NCBI RefSeq assembly: GCF_034653355.1
Contig: NZ_JAYEER010000002.1
Coordinates: 248,001 to 312,000, forward strand
Direction of reading: 5' to 3'
Length of the DNA stretch: 64,000 bases
Source of the DNA: Nitrospirillum sp034653355
GTDB lineage: Bacteria; Pseudomonadota; Alphaproteobacteria; Azospirillales; Azospirillaceae
The notes below the pieces were generated by a model, which was given only the letters and a program-made list of their open reading frames with translations, was not told the DNA's origin and did no database searches. Below, piece after piece: positions 9,041 through 17,792 of the stretch. A program made the translations under genes and the position numbers. The stretch's first letter is position 1; every line of letters begins with the position of its first letter.

Positions 9041-9397
9041 ATGAGCGACATACGCCGGCTGTGCTACACCGTGGACTTGCGGGATGACGCGGAGCTGATG
9101 GCCCGCTACAAGGCCTGGCATGGGCCGGGCGCCGTGCCGAAGCCGGTGGTGGACGCCATCCGGAAAGACGGCATCCGCGACCTGGAAATCTGGCTGTACG
9201 GCACGCGCATGGTGCTGATCATGGAGGTCGGCCCCGACTTCGACCCCGGGACCAAGGCGGCCAGCGACGCGGCCAACCCCGAGGTCCAGGAATGGGAGCG
9301 GCTGATGGGCACGTTCCAGCAGCCCCTGCCCGGCACACCGGCCGGCCAGACCTGGGTCGCCATGGAACGCATCCACTCCCTGAAGGAGCAGGCGTGA
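9041..9397 (+). CDS. L-rhamnose/L-fucose mutarotase (RhaM-like)
   Basis: 118 aa dimeric ferredoxin-like mutarotase of the RhaM/YiiL family. Family features visible are the N-terminal RLCYTVDLRDD, the conserved YKAWHGPGAVPKPVVDAIRKDGI (His near 28) and the C-terminal WVAMERIHSLKEQ with the aromatic/Met dyad. These enzymes interconvert alpha and beta anomers of 6-deoxy-L-hexoses in the cytosol. The ATG at 9041 follows GAAGGTG. It is divergent from the DUF4432 operon and convergent with the beta-helix gene. L-fucose versus L-rhamnose cannot be decided from sequence alone. Confidence 0.87.
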   Translation: MSDIRRLCYTVDLRDDAELMARYKAWHGPGAVPKPVVDAIRKDGIRDLEIWLYGTRMVLIMEVGPDFDPGTKAASDAANPEVQEWERLMGTFQQPLPGTPAGQTWVAMERIHSLKEQA

Positions 9398-9427
9398 CGA
9401 GAGGGAGCGCCGTGAACCCGGCCGCCA

Positions 9428-11530
9428 TCAACGCCGCGGCGCGTCGTCCTGCTGGATGCCGGAGCGTTCCATCACCGCCCGCGCGCCGGCCGGCCAGGCG
9501 TCGCCCTTGACCTCGACATTGTCGACCAGACGGTTGTTGAGATAGTCGGTCAGCGTTCCCCGCGCCCGCCCGTCGCGGAACCAGTTGCCCGTGGCCAGAT
9601 CGTCCATGGCCGTGCGACGGGGTAGGTTGAAGTCCAGGGTGTTGACGTTCAGCCAGACGTCGACCCTGTCGACGACGTTGTTGCGCACGGTCAGGTATCG
9701 CGACCCCTCGTCCAGGTAGATGCCGATGCCGCCGGGGACGTCGTAAATGTAATTCTCGGCGATCAGGCCGCCGGGATCGGCCGAAAGATGGTAGATGGCG
9801 CCGCCGTCCCCGTACCATTGCTTCACGGAATGCACGCGGTTCCCGACGATGACGGCGTCGCGCAGGATGGTGGGCGTGTCGTAGACCAAATTGCCCGGCT
9901 GGTCATAATAACCGCGCTCCCGCGTCCGATAGGCAGAGCTTCCGCCCGGGTCGTTGACGCCCCAGCCCCAGCCGACATCGATCCCATCATAGGGCGTGTC
10001 CGACACGTCGTTATGCAGGATCACCGGTGCCGTCGCATAGGTGACCAGGATGGCCGCCTGCTCCCGATAGTCTTGCGACACGGTCCTGATCCGGTTGTTG
10101 CGGATCAGGATGTCGCGGACAGTCATTTCGGGACGCGGCGGATGGTGGGCGTCCGGCGTGACGCCGCCCACCATGATGGCGCCGCCCGACAGATCGGTGA
10201 ACAGGTTGCGCGACACCTCGACGGCGATGGCGCCCAGCCCGATGCCGCTGTCATTGGCATCGGCATTGTTGCCGATGCCCAGCGCCACCTGCCCCAGATG
10301 CGCGAACTCGCCCCCCTCGAACAGGATGCGGGTCGCGGCGGCCACCTGGATCGCCGCCGGCTGCTGGCGCCAGTGGTTGCGGGCGGCCTCGAACGCCCAG
10401 CAGCCCCACGAACAGTCCTGTATCGGCTCCTGGGGATAGTCGGGAAGCTGGCCGGCCAGGAAGGCGCCGCTCTGCTGGCTGGCATAGCCCTGCGGGCCGG
10501 ATGGTTCCAGCCAGCTGGTATGCTGGAAGCTCACCCCCTTGAACTGGAGATCCTTGACCGGCGTGTCATAGGTGCCGGCGATGGAGACCAGCATCGACAG
10601 GCGCGGCAGAACCACCGTCGCCGTGCCCAAGTCCTCCCCGGCGCGGGGCTTGTAGTAAAGACGGCCGGCGGCCGGATCGGCATACCACTGGCCGGGGTCA
10701 CGCAGGAAGGCCAGGGCGTTGACCAGGAAAAGCCGGGCGGAGGCCTCGGAAACCGGCCGGGCGATGGTGTCATAGCCGATGATGTTGTTCCGCCAACCCG
10801 GCTGCTGCATGACGATGCGGTCGCCCTCGATCCGTTCCACCATCGCGTGCCGGTCGGTGAACCAGCCCGTACCCTCGACCTCGATCCGCTTCTGGTCCGG
10901 CACGTCGGCCAGGCCCCGCCAGGCCGGGTCGACAATCTCCATCCCCCAGTCGTGGAAGCGGAAGGCCTGGCGCCCCACCTCCAGCGTCGCCCGACGGGCC
11001 AGCCGGTCATTGACCCAGATCTGGCGCGGGTCGACACCGCGCGGGATGTCGGCCGCCCATATCCCCTTGGCCGGGTCGGCCAGCCGCCAGCCGGTCACCC
11101 TGTCGCCGCCGGAAATCACCGGCTTGGCCCCGTCCGCCGCCTCCCAGCGCACCAGGTGCCCCGCCTGCCCGCCATCGGCCGCGGAGAAGCGCAGCGGTTC
11201 CGCCAGGCGATAGACCCCGTCGGCCAGCCGCACGATGACGTCCCGGTCGCGGTTCAGGTCCCGCACGGCGGCCTGGGCACGGGCCAGCGTGGCGAAGGGA
11301 TGGGCCGACGACCCGTCGCCCGTGTCGGACCCGGTGGGCGATACCGACAGGACCACGGGCGGCGGCGTGGGCCGTTGCGGGATCTTGATGGTCGCCAGCA
11401 GCTTTTCCCCGTACAGCCGTTCCGGCTGATGGCCGGGGGGCAGGTCAGGGGCGGGTGCTGTCTGCGACCACCCCGGCGCCGATGTCAAAAGCAGAGCCAA
11501 CAGGCCGAGACGCGCCGCATATGATCCCAT
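9428..11530 (-). CDS. Secreted right-handed beta-helix protein (candidate fucosidase/lyase)
   Basis: 700 aa. A signal peptide (MGSYAARLGLLALLLTSAPGWSQ) is followed by PVVLSVSPTGSDTGDGS, the start typical of pectate-lyase-like beta-helix enzymes. Next come VISGGDRVTGW (about 135), a middle domain with KDLQFKGVSFQHTSW, and many beta-helix rungs such as NLFTDLSGGAIMVGG, AVIVGNRVHSVKQWYGDGG and IYLDEGSRYLTVRNN. It is a full-length paralogue of the partial gene at 1-1864. It is the last gene of the dehydratase-lactonase-MFS unit, so it is probably periplasmic or secreted and releases the deoxysugar used by the pathway. GH141-type alpha-L-fucosidase is one possibility, inferred only. Confidence 0.87.
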   Translation of the reverse strand: MGSYAARLGLLALLLTSAPGWSQTAPAPDLPPGHQPERLYGEKLLATIKIPQRPTPPPVVLSVSPTGSDTGDGSSAHPFATLARAQAAVRDLNRDRDVIVRLADGVYRLAEPLRFSAADGGQAGHLVRWEAADGAKPVISGGDRVTGWRLADPAKGIWAADIPRGVDPRQIWVNDRLARRATLEVGRQAFRFHDWGMEIVDPAWRGLADVPDQKRIEVEGTGWFTDRHAMVERIEGDRIVMQQPGWRNNIIGYDTIARPVSEASARLFLVNALAFLRDPGQWYADPAAGRLYYKPRAGEDLGTATVVLPRLSMLVSIAGTYDTPVKDLQFKGVSFQHTSWLEPSGPQGYASQQSGAFLAGQLPDYPQEPIQDCSWGCWAFEAARNHWRQQPAAIQVAAATRILFEGGEFAHLGQVALGIGNNADANDSGIGLGAIAVEVSRNLFTDLSGGAIMVGGVTPDAHHPPRPEMTVRDILIRNNRIRTVSQDYREQAAILVTYATAPVILHNDVSDTPYDGIDVGWGWGVNDPGGSSAYRTRERGYYDQPGNLVYDTPTILRDAVIVGNRVHSVKQWYGDGGAIYHLSADPGGLIAENYIYDVPGGIGIYLDEGSRYLTVRNNVVDRVDVWLNVNTLDFNLPRRTAMDDLATGNWFRDGRARGTLTDYLNNRLVDNVEVKGDAWPAGARAVMERSGIQQDDAPRR

Positions 11531-11575
11531 CGCTCACCCCCCCTTACAGGCTTTGTTTTCAAGACGCCGGCCGCC

Positions 11576-12862
11576 TCAGCGTACCGACCGGATCGGCAAC
11601 ACGAAGAACGAAGAGGCGAAGACGAAGAGGATGGCCGCGATGAACAGCACGCTGTAATCGCCACCGGACAAGCCCAGCAACCAGGCCGACATGACGGGGC
11701 TGATGGCCTGCGGAATATTGATGGCCGTGGTCAGGATGCCCAGATCCTTGCCGGTGGACCCGGTGTCGCGAGGCAGCACCTGCGTCATCAGCGCCATGTC
11801 CACCGCCGTGAACGCGCCGTAGCCCAGCCCGACGATGCCGGCATAGAGGTACATCCCCTCCACCGTCGGGATGACCAGCGGGACCACGCAGGCCGCCGCC
11901 ATGATGACGGAGGAGAAGAAGACGAAGGGCTTGCGCCGCCCCACCCTGTCCGACAGGAAGCCGGAAACCAGGCCGGAGAACAGCAGCATGACGAAGGTGA
12001 TGGCGGAGATGTTGCCGATGACGACGTTGGCCTGATCCACCGACAGCTGGATGTAGTCCCGCAGGATGTAGAGCTGGTAAGTCACCACCCCCTGGTATCC
12101 CATGTAGATCGTGAAGCGGCCCAGGAAGGCCCAGCCGAAATCGGGATACTTGCGCGGATCGATCCAGAAGCTGCGCAGGAAGCCCGGCAGGCTGAAGGGC
12201 GCGGGCTTGAGGTGTTCGGACGGCACCTCACGGTTCAGGAAAACGAAGGCGACGCAGCAGGCCGCGACGGCCAGGGCGAAGACCAGGTAGCCCAGCACCA
12301 GCTGGCTGGCCAGTTGCCCCGCCACGATGATGCCCACCGTGCCGCCGGCCGTCATGCCCGCCCCGATGAAGCCCGAGGCGGTCCCCCGGTTGGCCGGCGC
12401 GAAGCGGTCGGCCACCACGGTGGACAGCGGCCCCTGCATGGCGTTGTAGGCGATGGCCGCCATCACCCACAGCACGGTGATGGACCACAGGGACGTGACC
12501 AGCGACACGCCGAACAGGCACATGGACCCGATGAGGGAGGCCAGCGCGATCCACGGCGACCGCCGGCCCCAGCGCGACCGGGTGCGGTCGGACAGGGCGC
12601 CGGCGATGGGGGTGGTCAGCGTCGAGAAGATGGACGTGACGGACATGACGATGGCGAGGTTCGCCGCCTTCGCCGCCGGGTCCAGCGCCGCCACCTGGTT
12701 GGGCAGCAGCACCGAGATGACCCCATTGTAGAGGGCCAGCAGCACGAAAAAATTGATCAGCAGCGACCAGAGCAGGACCCAACGCCGCCGACCCGCGACA
12801 TGCTGGCTGGTGTCTTCCGCCGGGGCGGAAGGAAGGGGGACGTCCATGGGAATGTCGCTCAT
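11576..12862 (-). CDS. MFS transporter, probable sugar importer
   Basis: 428 aa with 12 predicted hydrophobic segments. The major-facilitator loop 2-3 motif appears as GALSDRTRSRWGRRSPW near residue 90, and a related loop in the second half reads GFLSDRVGRRKPF. The first transmembrane stretch (LLWSLLINFFVLLALYNGVISVLLP) follows a 30-residue soluble N terminus. The gene lies between the lactonase and beta-helix genes on the same strand. It probably imports the monosaccharide or small oligosaccharide released outside. Substrate inferred from context. Confidence 0.87.
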   Translation of the reverse strand: MSDIPMDVPLPSAPAEDTSQHVAGRRRWVLLWSLLINFFVLLALYNGVISVLLPNQVAALDPAAKAANLAIVMSVTSIFSTLTTPIAGALSDRTRSRWGRRSPWIALASLIGSMCLFGVSLVTSLWSITVLWVMAAIAYNAMQGPLSTVVADRFAPANRGTASGFIGAGMTAGGTVGIIVAGQLASQLVLGYLVFALAVAACCVAFVFLNREVPSEHLKPAPFSLPGFLRSFWIDPRKYPDFGWAFLGRFTIYMGYQGVVTYQLYILRDYIQLSVDQANVVIGNISAITFVMLLFSGLVSGFLSDRVGRRKPFVFFSSVIMAAACVVPLVIPTVEGMYLYAGIVGLGYGAFTAVDMALMTQVLPRDTGSTGKDLGILTTAINIPQAISPVMSAWLLGLSGGDYSVLFIAAILFVFASSFFVLPIRSVR

Positions 12863-12944
12863 CTTTGGTTGATCTCTCCCTGACTGCCGTCATGACCGGC
12901 CCTCTTGGGTGGGGCCGCTGCCGATCCGAATGTCTATCGATGCA

Positions 12945-13805
12945 TTATCCGCCGCCCAGCCGGTAGACCCGCCGTGCCGTCTCCCGGCAGACAGCGTCCC
13001 GCTCCGCCTGGCTCCAGTCCGCGGCGATGTCCTGGAACAGCGCCAGCCATGCCGGGTAGCCGCCGGCCAGGTCCACCACCGGCCAATCGCCGCCGAACAG
13101 GCAGCGCCCGGCACCGAAGCAGGCCAGGACATGGTCGATGTAGGGCCGCAATTCCTCCACCCGCCAGCCGTCCCACCGCGCCTGGGTGGTCAGGCCGGAG
13201 ATCTTGCAGGCCAGGTTGGGGAAGCGCGCCAGCCGGGCCAGGGCGTCGGCCCAGCCGTCGGCCCGGACGTCACCGCCGTGGGTGGCGATGTCGGGCTTGC
13301 CCAGGTGATCCAGCACGGTGACGGCATCCGGCACCGCCGCGTACAAATGGTCCAAGGCATGGGCGAGGGCCGGCAGCTGCGGCGCGCGGGCGCAGATGTC
13401 CAGGCTGAACCCCGCCTTCGCGGCCCGCACCATGCCGTCCAGGTGGTCAGGGTCGGTGACGAAGGCCAGCGGTTCGTTCTGCACCGACCGGCGCACGCCC
13501 CGCACCAGGGGCCGCGCGGCCAGGGCGTCGATCACCGCCTGCGCCCCCGCCCCCCATTCCAAAGGCGCGAAAGCCACGATGCCGCCCACCGGCACGCGGT
13601 CCGCCAGGCCGGCGACCCAGTCGACCTCATCCAGCGCCTGGGCCGGATCGCAGTCCGCCTGCACGAACACCGCCTGCTCGATCGGCAATTCCAACGCCGC
13701 CCATTCCGCCGAGGTGTGCGGCCCGGCGATGGAGGGAACGTGGGACAGCCAGTCGTAGCGCAGGCGCGCCGGATCCCAGAGGTGCAGATGGGCGTCGATC
13801 AGCAT
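12945..13805 (-). CDS. Amidohydrolase-fold sugar lactonase (L-fuconolactonase type)
   Basis: 286 aa metal-dependent amidohydrolase of the COG3618 group. The metal motif DAHLHLWDP is at residues 4-12, and later sites are VLDHLGKPD (about 195) and FGGDWPV (near 245), all expected in L-fuconolactonase or L-rhamnono-lactonase. It would hydrolyse the 1,4- or 1,5-lactone produced by sugar dehydrogenation. It is four bases from the stop of the dehydratase gene, so the two are co-transcribed and act in consecutive steps. Fuconate versus rhamnonate lactone is not decided. Confidence 0.86.
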   Translation of the reverse strand: MLIDAHLHLWDPARLRYDWLSHVPSIAGPHTSAEWAALELPIEQAVFVQADCDPAQALDEVDWVAGLADRVPVGGIVAFAPLEWGAGAQAVIDALAARPLVRGVRRSVQNEPLAFVTDPDHLDGMVRAAKAGFSLDICARAPQLPALAHALDHLYAAVPDAVTVLDHLGKPDIATHGGDVRADGWADALARLARFPNLACKISGLTTQARWDGWRVEELRPYIDHVLACFGAGRCLFGGDWPVVDLAGGYPAWLALFQDIAADWSQAERDAVCRETARRVYRLGGG

Positions 13806-13809
13806 GGGC

Positions 13810-14952
13810 TTATCCCGCGCGCGCCAGGCGAACTTGCGGCGGGGCGGCGCCCAGGTCGGCGCGGTCCAGGATGGCCGGCCGGCGCCAGACGCGCCGCGCC
13901 TCCTCGCTCAGCAACAGGCCGTGGCCCGGCGCCTCCCGGCCGTAAATGTGGCCGTCCTCCATGCGGTAGCTCTCCTCCACCAGATGGTCGAAGTTCTGGT
14001 AGGAGTATTCCAGCCACTCGACCTCCGGCAGGGCCAAGGCCATGTTGACGCCGACCTCCAGGAAGGAGTTGCCCAAAGTCACCGGCACCACCTTCTCCGC
14101 CGCCAGCCAACCGATGCGCATGACGTCGGTGACGTGGCCGTGGACGTTCAGCATGTCGGCCCCGCCCGCCTCGATCAGCGCGCGCTTGCCCGACACGTCC
14201 AGATATTCGCCGCTGTTGATCAGGGTGCGGCCGGCCGTCTGGCGCAGCAGGCGCAGGCCGTCGAAATCGTTGCGCTGGATGGGATCCTCCAGCCAGAAGA
14301 TCTCGTGCCCGGCCTTGCGCATCAGCTCCAGGTTCAGGATGGCCTGCTTGGGCGACCAGGCCTCGTTGGCGTCCACCATCACGGTGGCGTCAGGCCCCAC
14401 GGCCTGCTTCAGCAGATCCAGGCGGTGGATGTCGCGCCCGATCTCCGGATGGCCCACCTTGATCTTGAAGGCGGTGAAGCCCTCGGACGCGGCATGGGCG
14501 AACAAGTCCTGGAACGCCCCGTCGTCCAGGTGGAAATCCAGGCCGGACGCATAGGCGCGTACCTTCTGCTTGCGGGCACCCAGCAACCGCCACAGCGGCA
14601 GGCCCACAGACTTGGCGAACAGATCCCAGACGGCCTGCTGCAACGCCTCTTCGAACGGCAGGGTGTAGCGCCGGGCGATGCCGCCGCGCGGCCGGGTCAC
14701 CCGATGGGCCAGGGCGCCGGACTGCTGCCCCTCCACCCCGGGCCACACCTCCGACTGGAAGACGCGGATGATCTCGGCTTCCTCCGGCAGGGGGAAGAAC
14801 AGCGACTGGACGAATCCCAGGCCCGTCGATCCGTCGGAACCGACCAGTTCCAGGGCTGCGACATGAACGTCATCGGTACGGACTTGGCTATCCCCGATGA
14901 CCCGATCTCGGGCAAACTGGAATCGTGTGATGCGGAAGTCGACGATCTGCAT
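13810..14952 (-). CDS. Enolase-superfamily sugar-acid dehydratase (L-fuconate dehydratase-like)
   Basis: About 380 aa mandelate racemase/muconate lactonizing-type protein. The capping domain is followed by the barrel with FKIKVG (acid/base Lys), MVDANEAWS (metal Asp), WLEDPI (metal Glu) and NSGEYL (third metal ligand). The ATG at 14952 is preferred; a GTG at 14958 is in frame. It begins the minus-strand unit dehydratase-lactonase-MFS-beta-helix and faces the GntR gene across a perfect GATATC palindrome. The expected reaction is dehydration of L-fuconate (or L-rhamnonate) to the 2-keto-3-deoxy acid. Substrate is inferred from the complete pathway around it. Confidence 0.85.
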   Translation of the reverse strand: MQIVDFRITRFQFARDRVIGDSQVRTDDVHVAALELVGSDGSTGLGFVQSLFFPLPEEAEIIRVFQSEVWPGVEGQQSGALAHRVTRPRGGIARRYTLPFEEALQQAVWDLFAKSVGLPLWRLLGARKQKVRAYASGLDFHLDDGAFQDLFAHAASEGFTAFKIKVGHPEIGRDIHRLDLLKQAVGPDATVMVDANEAWSPKQAILNLELMRKAGHEIFWLEDPIQRNDFDGLRLLRQTAGRTLINSGEYLDVSGKRALIEAGGADMLNVHGHVTDVMRIGWLAAEKVVPVTLGNSFLEVGVNMALALPEVEWLEYSYQNFDHLVEESYRMEDGHIYGREAPGHGLLLSEEARRVWRRPAILDRADLGAAPPQVRLARAG

Positions 14953-14970
14953 TTTCACCGCTACACTCTA

Positions 14971-14990
14971 TTCAGATATCGATATCTGAA
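14971..14990. promoter_or_regulatory. Perfect 20-bp palindrome, operator for the adjacent GntR gene
   Basis: TTCAGATATCGATATCTGAA is its own reverse complement. It lies between the divergent dehydratase gene (start 14952) and the GntR gene (start 15012). An 11-bp stretch TGAAATATCAG overlaps its right end (14987-14997) and recurs exactly at 24906-24916 before the TBDR gene. The site probably serves autoregulation plus control of the dehydratase unit. Confidence 0.72.
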
Positions 14991-15011
14991 ATATCAGGAC
15001 ACGAATTAGAT

Positions 15012-15722
15012 ATGGCAGCGGCACGCAAAAAGCAAGCGGCAAACGCGGCGGTCGAGGACTCCGGCAACGCCCCGGAGGGCAAGCGCCTGAGTGAGATCGC
15101 CTACAGCGCCATCCTGGAAGGGCTGTTCGCCCGCAAGGTGCCGGCCGGCGCCTTCGTGTCGCAGAATGACCTGGTGCAGTTGCTGGGCATCCCGGTGCAG
15201 CCCTTGCGCGACGCGCTGCGCGTGCTGGAGGCGGAAGGGGTGCTGACCATCCATCCCCGCTCCGGCATCCAGTTCCTGAAGCCGGACTTCGAATTCGCCC
15301 GATCCACCTATCAGTTCCGCTCCATCATAGAGCGCGCGGCCGCCCGCACCTATGCGGAAACCGGCGACGCGGCGGAAATCGCGGCCCTGCTGGCCGACCA
15401 CCAGGCGCTGATCGCCGCCATAGAGAAGGACGGCCTGACCCCCGCCCTGACCCAGACGCTGGAAGGGCTGGAGCAGCGTTTCCACGGCGCCATGATCGCC
15501 TGCCTGCGCAACCCGCTGATCGAGACGACGGCCCGCCGGCTGAAGAACTACGTCACCCTGATCCGGCTGGAACGGCTGATCACCCAGCCGCTGGCGCTGC
15601 GTACCTTGAATGAGCATATCGAGGTGCTGCGGGCCTGCACCGACCGCGACGGCGACCGGGCGGAGGCGGCGCTGACCGTACACTTCCAGGCGGCCCTGCA
15701 ACGCATCCTGGGCATGTTCTGA
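15012..15722 (+). CDS. GntR family regulator with FCD domain
   Basis: 236 aa. The winged helix lies at about 25-90 with the recognition segment VSQNDLVQLLGIPVQPLRDALRVLEAEG, followed by the all-helical FCD effector domain (FRSIIERAAART, RFHGAMIACLRNPLIE, LNEHIEVL). FCD regulators of sugar-acid pathways bind a pathway intermediate and dissociate from short palindromes. The first helices are preceded by a Lys- and Ala-rich tail. Four GATATC-type sites near this gene make it the likely local repressor of the deoxyhexose genes. The inducer is unknown; 2-keto-3-deoxy acids are typical. Confidence 0.88.
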   Translation: MAAARKKQAANAAVEDSGNAPEGKRLSEIAYSAILEGLFARKVPAGAFVSQNDLVQLLGIPVQPLRDALRVLEAEGVLTIHPRSGIQFLKPDFEFARSTYQFRSIIERAAARTYAETGDAAEIAALLADHQALIAAIEKDGLTPALTQTLEGLEQRFHGAMIACLRNPLIETTARRLKNYVTLIRLERLITQPLALRTLNEHIEVLRACTDRDGDRAEAALTVHFQAALQRILGMF

Positions 15723-15756
15723 CTCGGCAGCTGCCTGCCGTTGACATATGAAATGA

Positions 15757-15771
15757 CGTATCTAATATATC
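15757..15771. promoter_or_regulatory. Degenerate GATATC-type operator before the hydrolase operon
   Basis: On the minus strand this reads GATATATTAGATACG, matching 12 of 15 positions of the palindrome at 9000-9014. A TTGACA at 15741-15746 lies just upstream. It is 38 bp before the start of the FAH-family gene, so the regulator probably also controls the plus-strand catabolic operon. Confidence 0.45.
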
Positions 15772-15808
15772 AGTTGCGACTCAATCGTCTCAACCGAATG
15801 GATACGTG

Positions 15809-16675
15809 ATGAAACTGGCCCGTTACGGCGCCCCCGGCCATGAACGCCCCGCCCTGCTGGATGCCCAGGGCGCCCCGCGCGACCTGACCGGCATCGTCGA
15901 CGACATCGCCGGCGACGTGCTGACCAGCGCCGGCCTGGCGCGGCTGGCGGCCATCGACCCCGCCACGCTGCCCGCCCTGCCGGCGGGCCAGCGCATCGGG
16001 CCGGCCGTCGGGCGCGTGGGCAAGATGATCTGCGTGGGCCTGAACTTCCGCGACCATGCGGCGGAATCCAACCTGCCCCTGCCCAGCCAGCCCATCATCT
16101 TCATGAAGGCCACCACCGCCATCTGCGGCCCCAACGACGACATCGTCATCCCCTACGGCTCGATGAAGACGGATTGGGAGGTGGAGCTGGGCGTGGTCAT
16201 CGGCGACACCGCCCGCCATGTGCCGCTGGAAAAGGCGCTGGACCACGTGGCCGGCTATGTCCTGATCAACGACCTGTCGGAGCGTGAATTCCAGCTGGAG
16301 CATGGCGGCCAATGGGTGAAGGGCAAGAGCTGCGACACCTTCGGCCCCATCGGCCCCTTCCTGGCGACCAAGGACGACATCCCCGACCCGCAGGCCCTGG
16401 GCATGTGGCTGACGGTCAACGGCCACCGCTACCAGAACGGCACCTCGGCGGAGATGGTGTTCGGCGTGGCCCACCTGGTCAGCTACATCAGCCGCTACAT
16501 GACCCTGATGCCGGGTGACGTCATCAGCACGGGCACCCCCGCCGGCGTGGGCCTGGGCCAGACCCCGCCCACCTATCTCAAGCCCGGCGACGTGATCGAG
16601 CTGGGCATCGACGGCCTGGGCACCCAGCGCCAGCGCACCGTGGCCTGGAGCACGGCCCAGAACACGGTGGAATAG
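15809..16675 (+). CDS. FAH-family 2,4-diketo-3-deoxy-L-fuconate hydrolase-like
   Basis: 288 aa fumarylacetoacetate-hydrolase fold. The conserved entry segment ICVGLNFRDHAAE is near residue 75. The metal-binding block follows as DWEVELGVVIG and NDLSEREFQ, and the C terminus has ISTGTPAGVGLGQ. Start is ATG at 15809; GTG at 15806 is an in-frame alternative. In the non-phosphorylative fucose and rhamnose routes this family cleaves 2,4-diketo-3-deoxy-L-fuconate/rhamnonate (one and the same compound) to pyruvate and L-lactate. The L-lactate dehydrogenase downstream fits that product. Confidence 0.86.
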   Translation: MKLARYGAPGHERPALLDAQGAPRDLTGIVDDIAGDVLTSAGLARLAAIDPATLPALPAGQRIGPAVGRVGKMICVGLNFRDHAAESNLPLPSQPIIFMKATTAICGPNDDIVIPYGSMKTDWEVELGVVIGDTARHVPLEKALDHVAGYVLINDLSEREFQLEHGGQWVKGKSCDTFGPIGPFLATKDDIPDPQALGMWLTVNGHRYQNGTSAEMVFGVAHLVSYISRYMTLMPGDVISTGTPAGVGLGQTPPTYLKPGDVIELGIDGLGTQRQRTVAWSTAQNTVE

Positions 16676-16676
16676 C

Positions 16677-17684
16677 ATGGCGCTGGACCCCTCTTCCCTG
16701 GGCGCGCTCGGCTTTGGGGCCGCGCCCATCGGCAACCTCTACCGCGCCATGCCGGAGGAGGACGCCGAGGCCACCATCCGGTCGGCCCTGGAGGCCGGCA
16801 TCCGCTACCTCGACACGGCCCCGCACTATGGCTTCGGCCTGTCGGAGAAGCGCCTGGGCCGCATCCTGTCCGCCTTGGACCCGGAGGGGAAGCTCATCCT
16901 CTCCACCAAGGTGGGCCGGCGGCTGGACCCGGTGCCAGACGCCGATCTGACCCAGGTGCGCCAGGGCTTCGTGACGCCGGAACCGTTCGAGAGCCGCTTC
17001 GACTATTCCTACGACGCGGTCATGCGCTCCTATGAGGCCAGCCGGCAACGGCTGGGGCGGGAGCGCATCGACATCCTCTATGTCCACGACATCGGCCGTT
17101 ACGTCCACGGCGACCGCCATGCGGAGACGTTCCGCCAGTTCATGGCGGGCGGTTACCGCGCGCTGCGGGAGCTGCGCGACGGCGGGGCCGTGGGCGCCAT
17201 CGGCCTGGGCGTGAACGAGTGGGAGGTCTGCGTCGAGGCGCTGGCCCACGGCGATTACGACCTGATGCTGCTCGCCGGCCGCTACACCCTGCTGGACCAG
17301 TCGCCGCTGGACGTGTTCCTGCCGCTGTGCGCGCAGCGGGGCGTCAGCATCGTCATCGGCGGCCCGTACAACTCCGGCATCCTGGCCACCGGCGTGAAGG
17401 GCCCGGGCCCCGTCAACTACCAGTACCAGCCGGCCCCGCCCGACATCGTGGCCCGCGTGGCCGCCATCGAGGCGGTGTGCGACGCCCACGGCGTGCCTCT
17501 CGCGGCGGCGGCCCTGCAATTCCCCCTGGCCCACGGCCAGGTGGTCTCCGTCATCCCGGGCATGGACAGTCCGCGTCAGGTGGAACGGGCCGTCAGCCTG
17601 GTCCGCCACCCCATCCCCACCGCCCTATGGGCGGACCTGAAACAGCAGGGGCTGCTGCGCGCCGATGCGCCGGTGCCTGTTTAA
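16677..17684 (+). CDS. Aldo/keto reductase, L-fucose (D-threo-aldose) 1-dehydrogenase-like
   Basis: 335 aa AKR barrel. The family signature GIRYLDTAPHYGFGLSEKRLG carries the catalytic Asp and Tyr (about 45 and 50). STKVGR supplies the Lys, and the His is in ILYVHDIGRY. The long insert and the GxNEWEVC segment resemble D-threo-aldose (L-fucose) 1-dehydrogenases rather than general aldose reductases. It starts two bases after the hydrolase gene and would oxidise the pyranose to the lactone, the first step of the pathway. The substrate is inferred. Confidence 0.83.
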   Translation: MALDPSSLGALGFGAAPIGNLYRAMPEEDAEATIRSALEAGIRYLDTAPHYGFGLSEKRLGRILSALDPEGKLILSTKVGRRLDPVPDADLTQVRQGFVTPEPFESRFDYSYDAVMRSYEASRQRLGRERIDILYVHDIGRYVHGDRHAETFRQFMAGGYRALRELRDGGAVGAIGLGVNEWEVCVEALAHGDYDLMLLAGRYTLLDQSPLDVFLPLCAQRGVSIVIGGPYNSGILATGVKGPGPVNYQYQPAPPDIVARVAAIEAVCDAHGVPLAAAALQFPLAHGQVVSVIPGMDSPRQVERAVSLVRHPIPTALWADLKQQGLLRADAPVPV

Positions 17685-17792
17685 TCAGGCCGCTCCAGTC
17701 CGCTGACGCTCCCCGCGAAACTGCGGCGGATGCGGTCGCATCCCGCAGCGGCATGGCGCATGCCGCTGACATCACCTGAAGGAAACACCATC

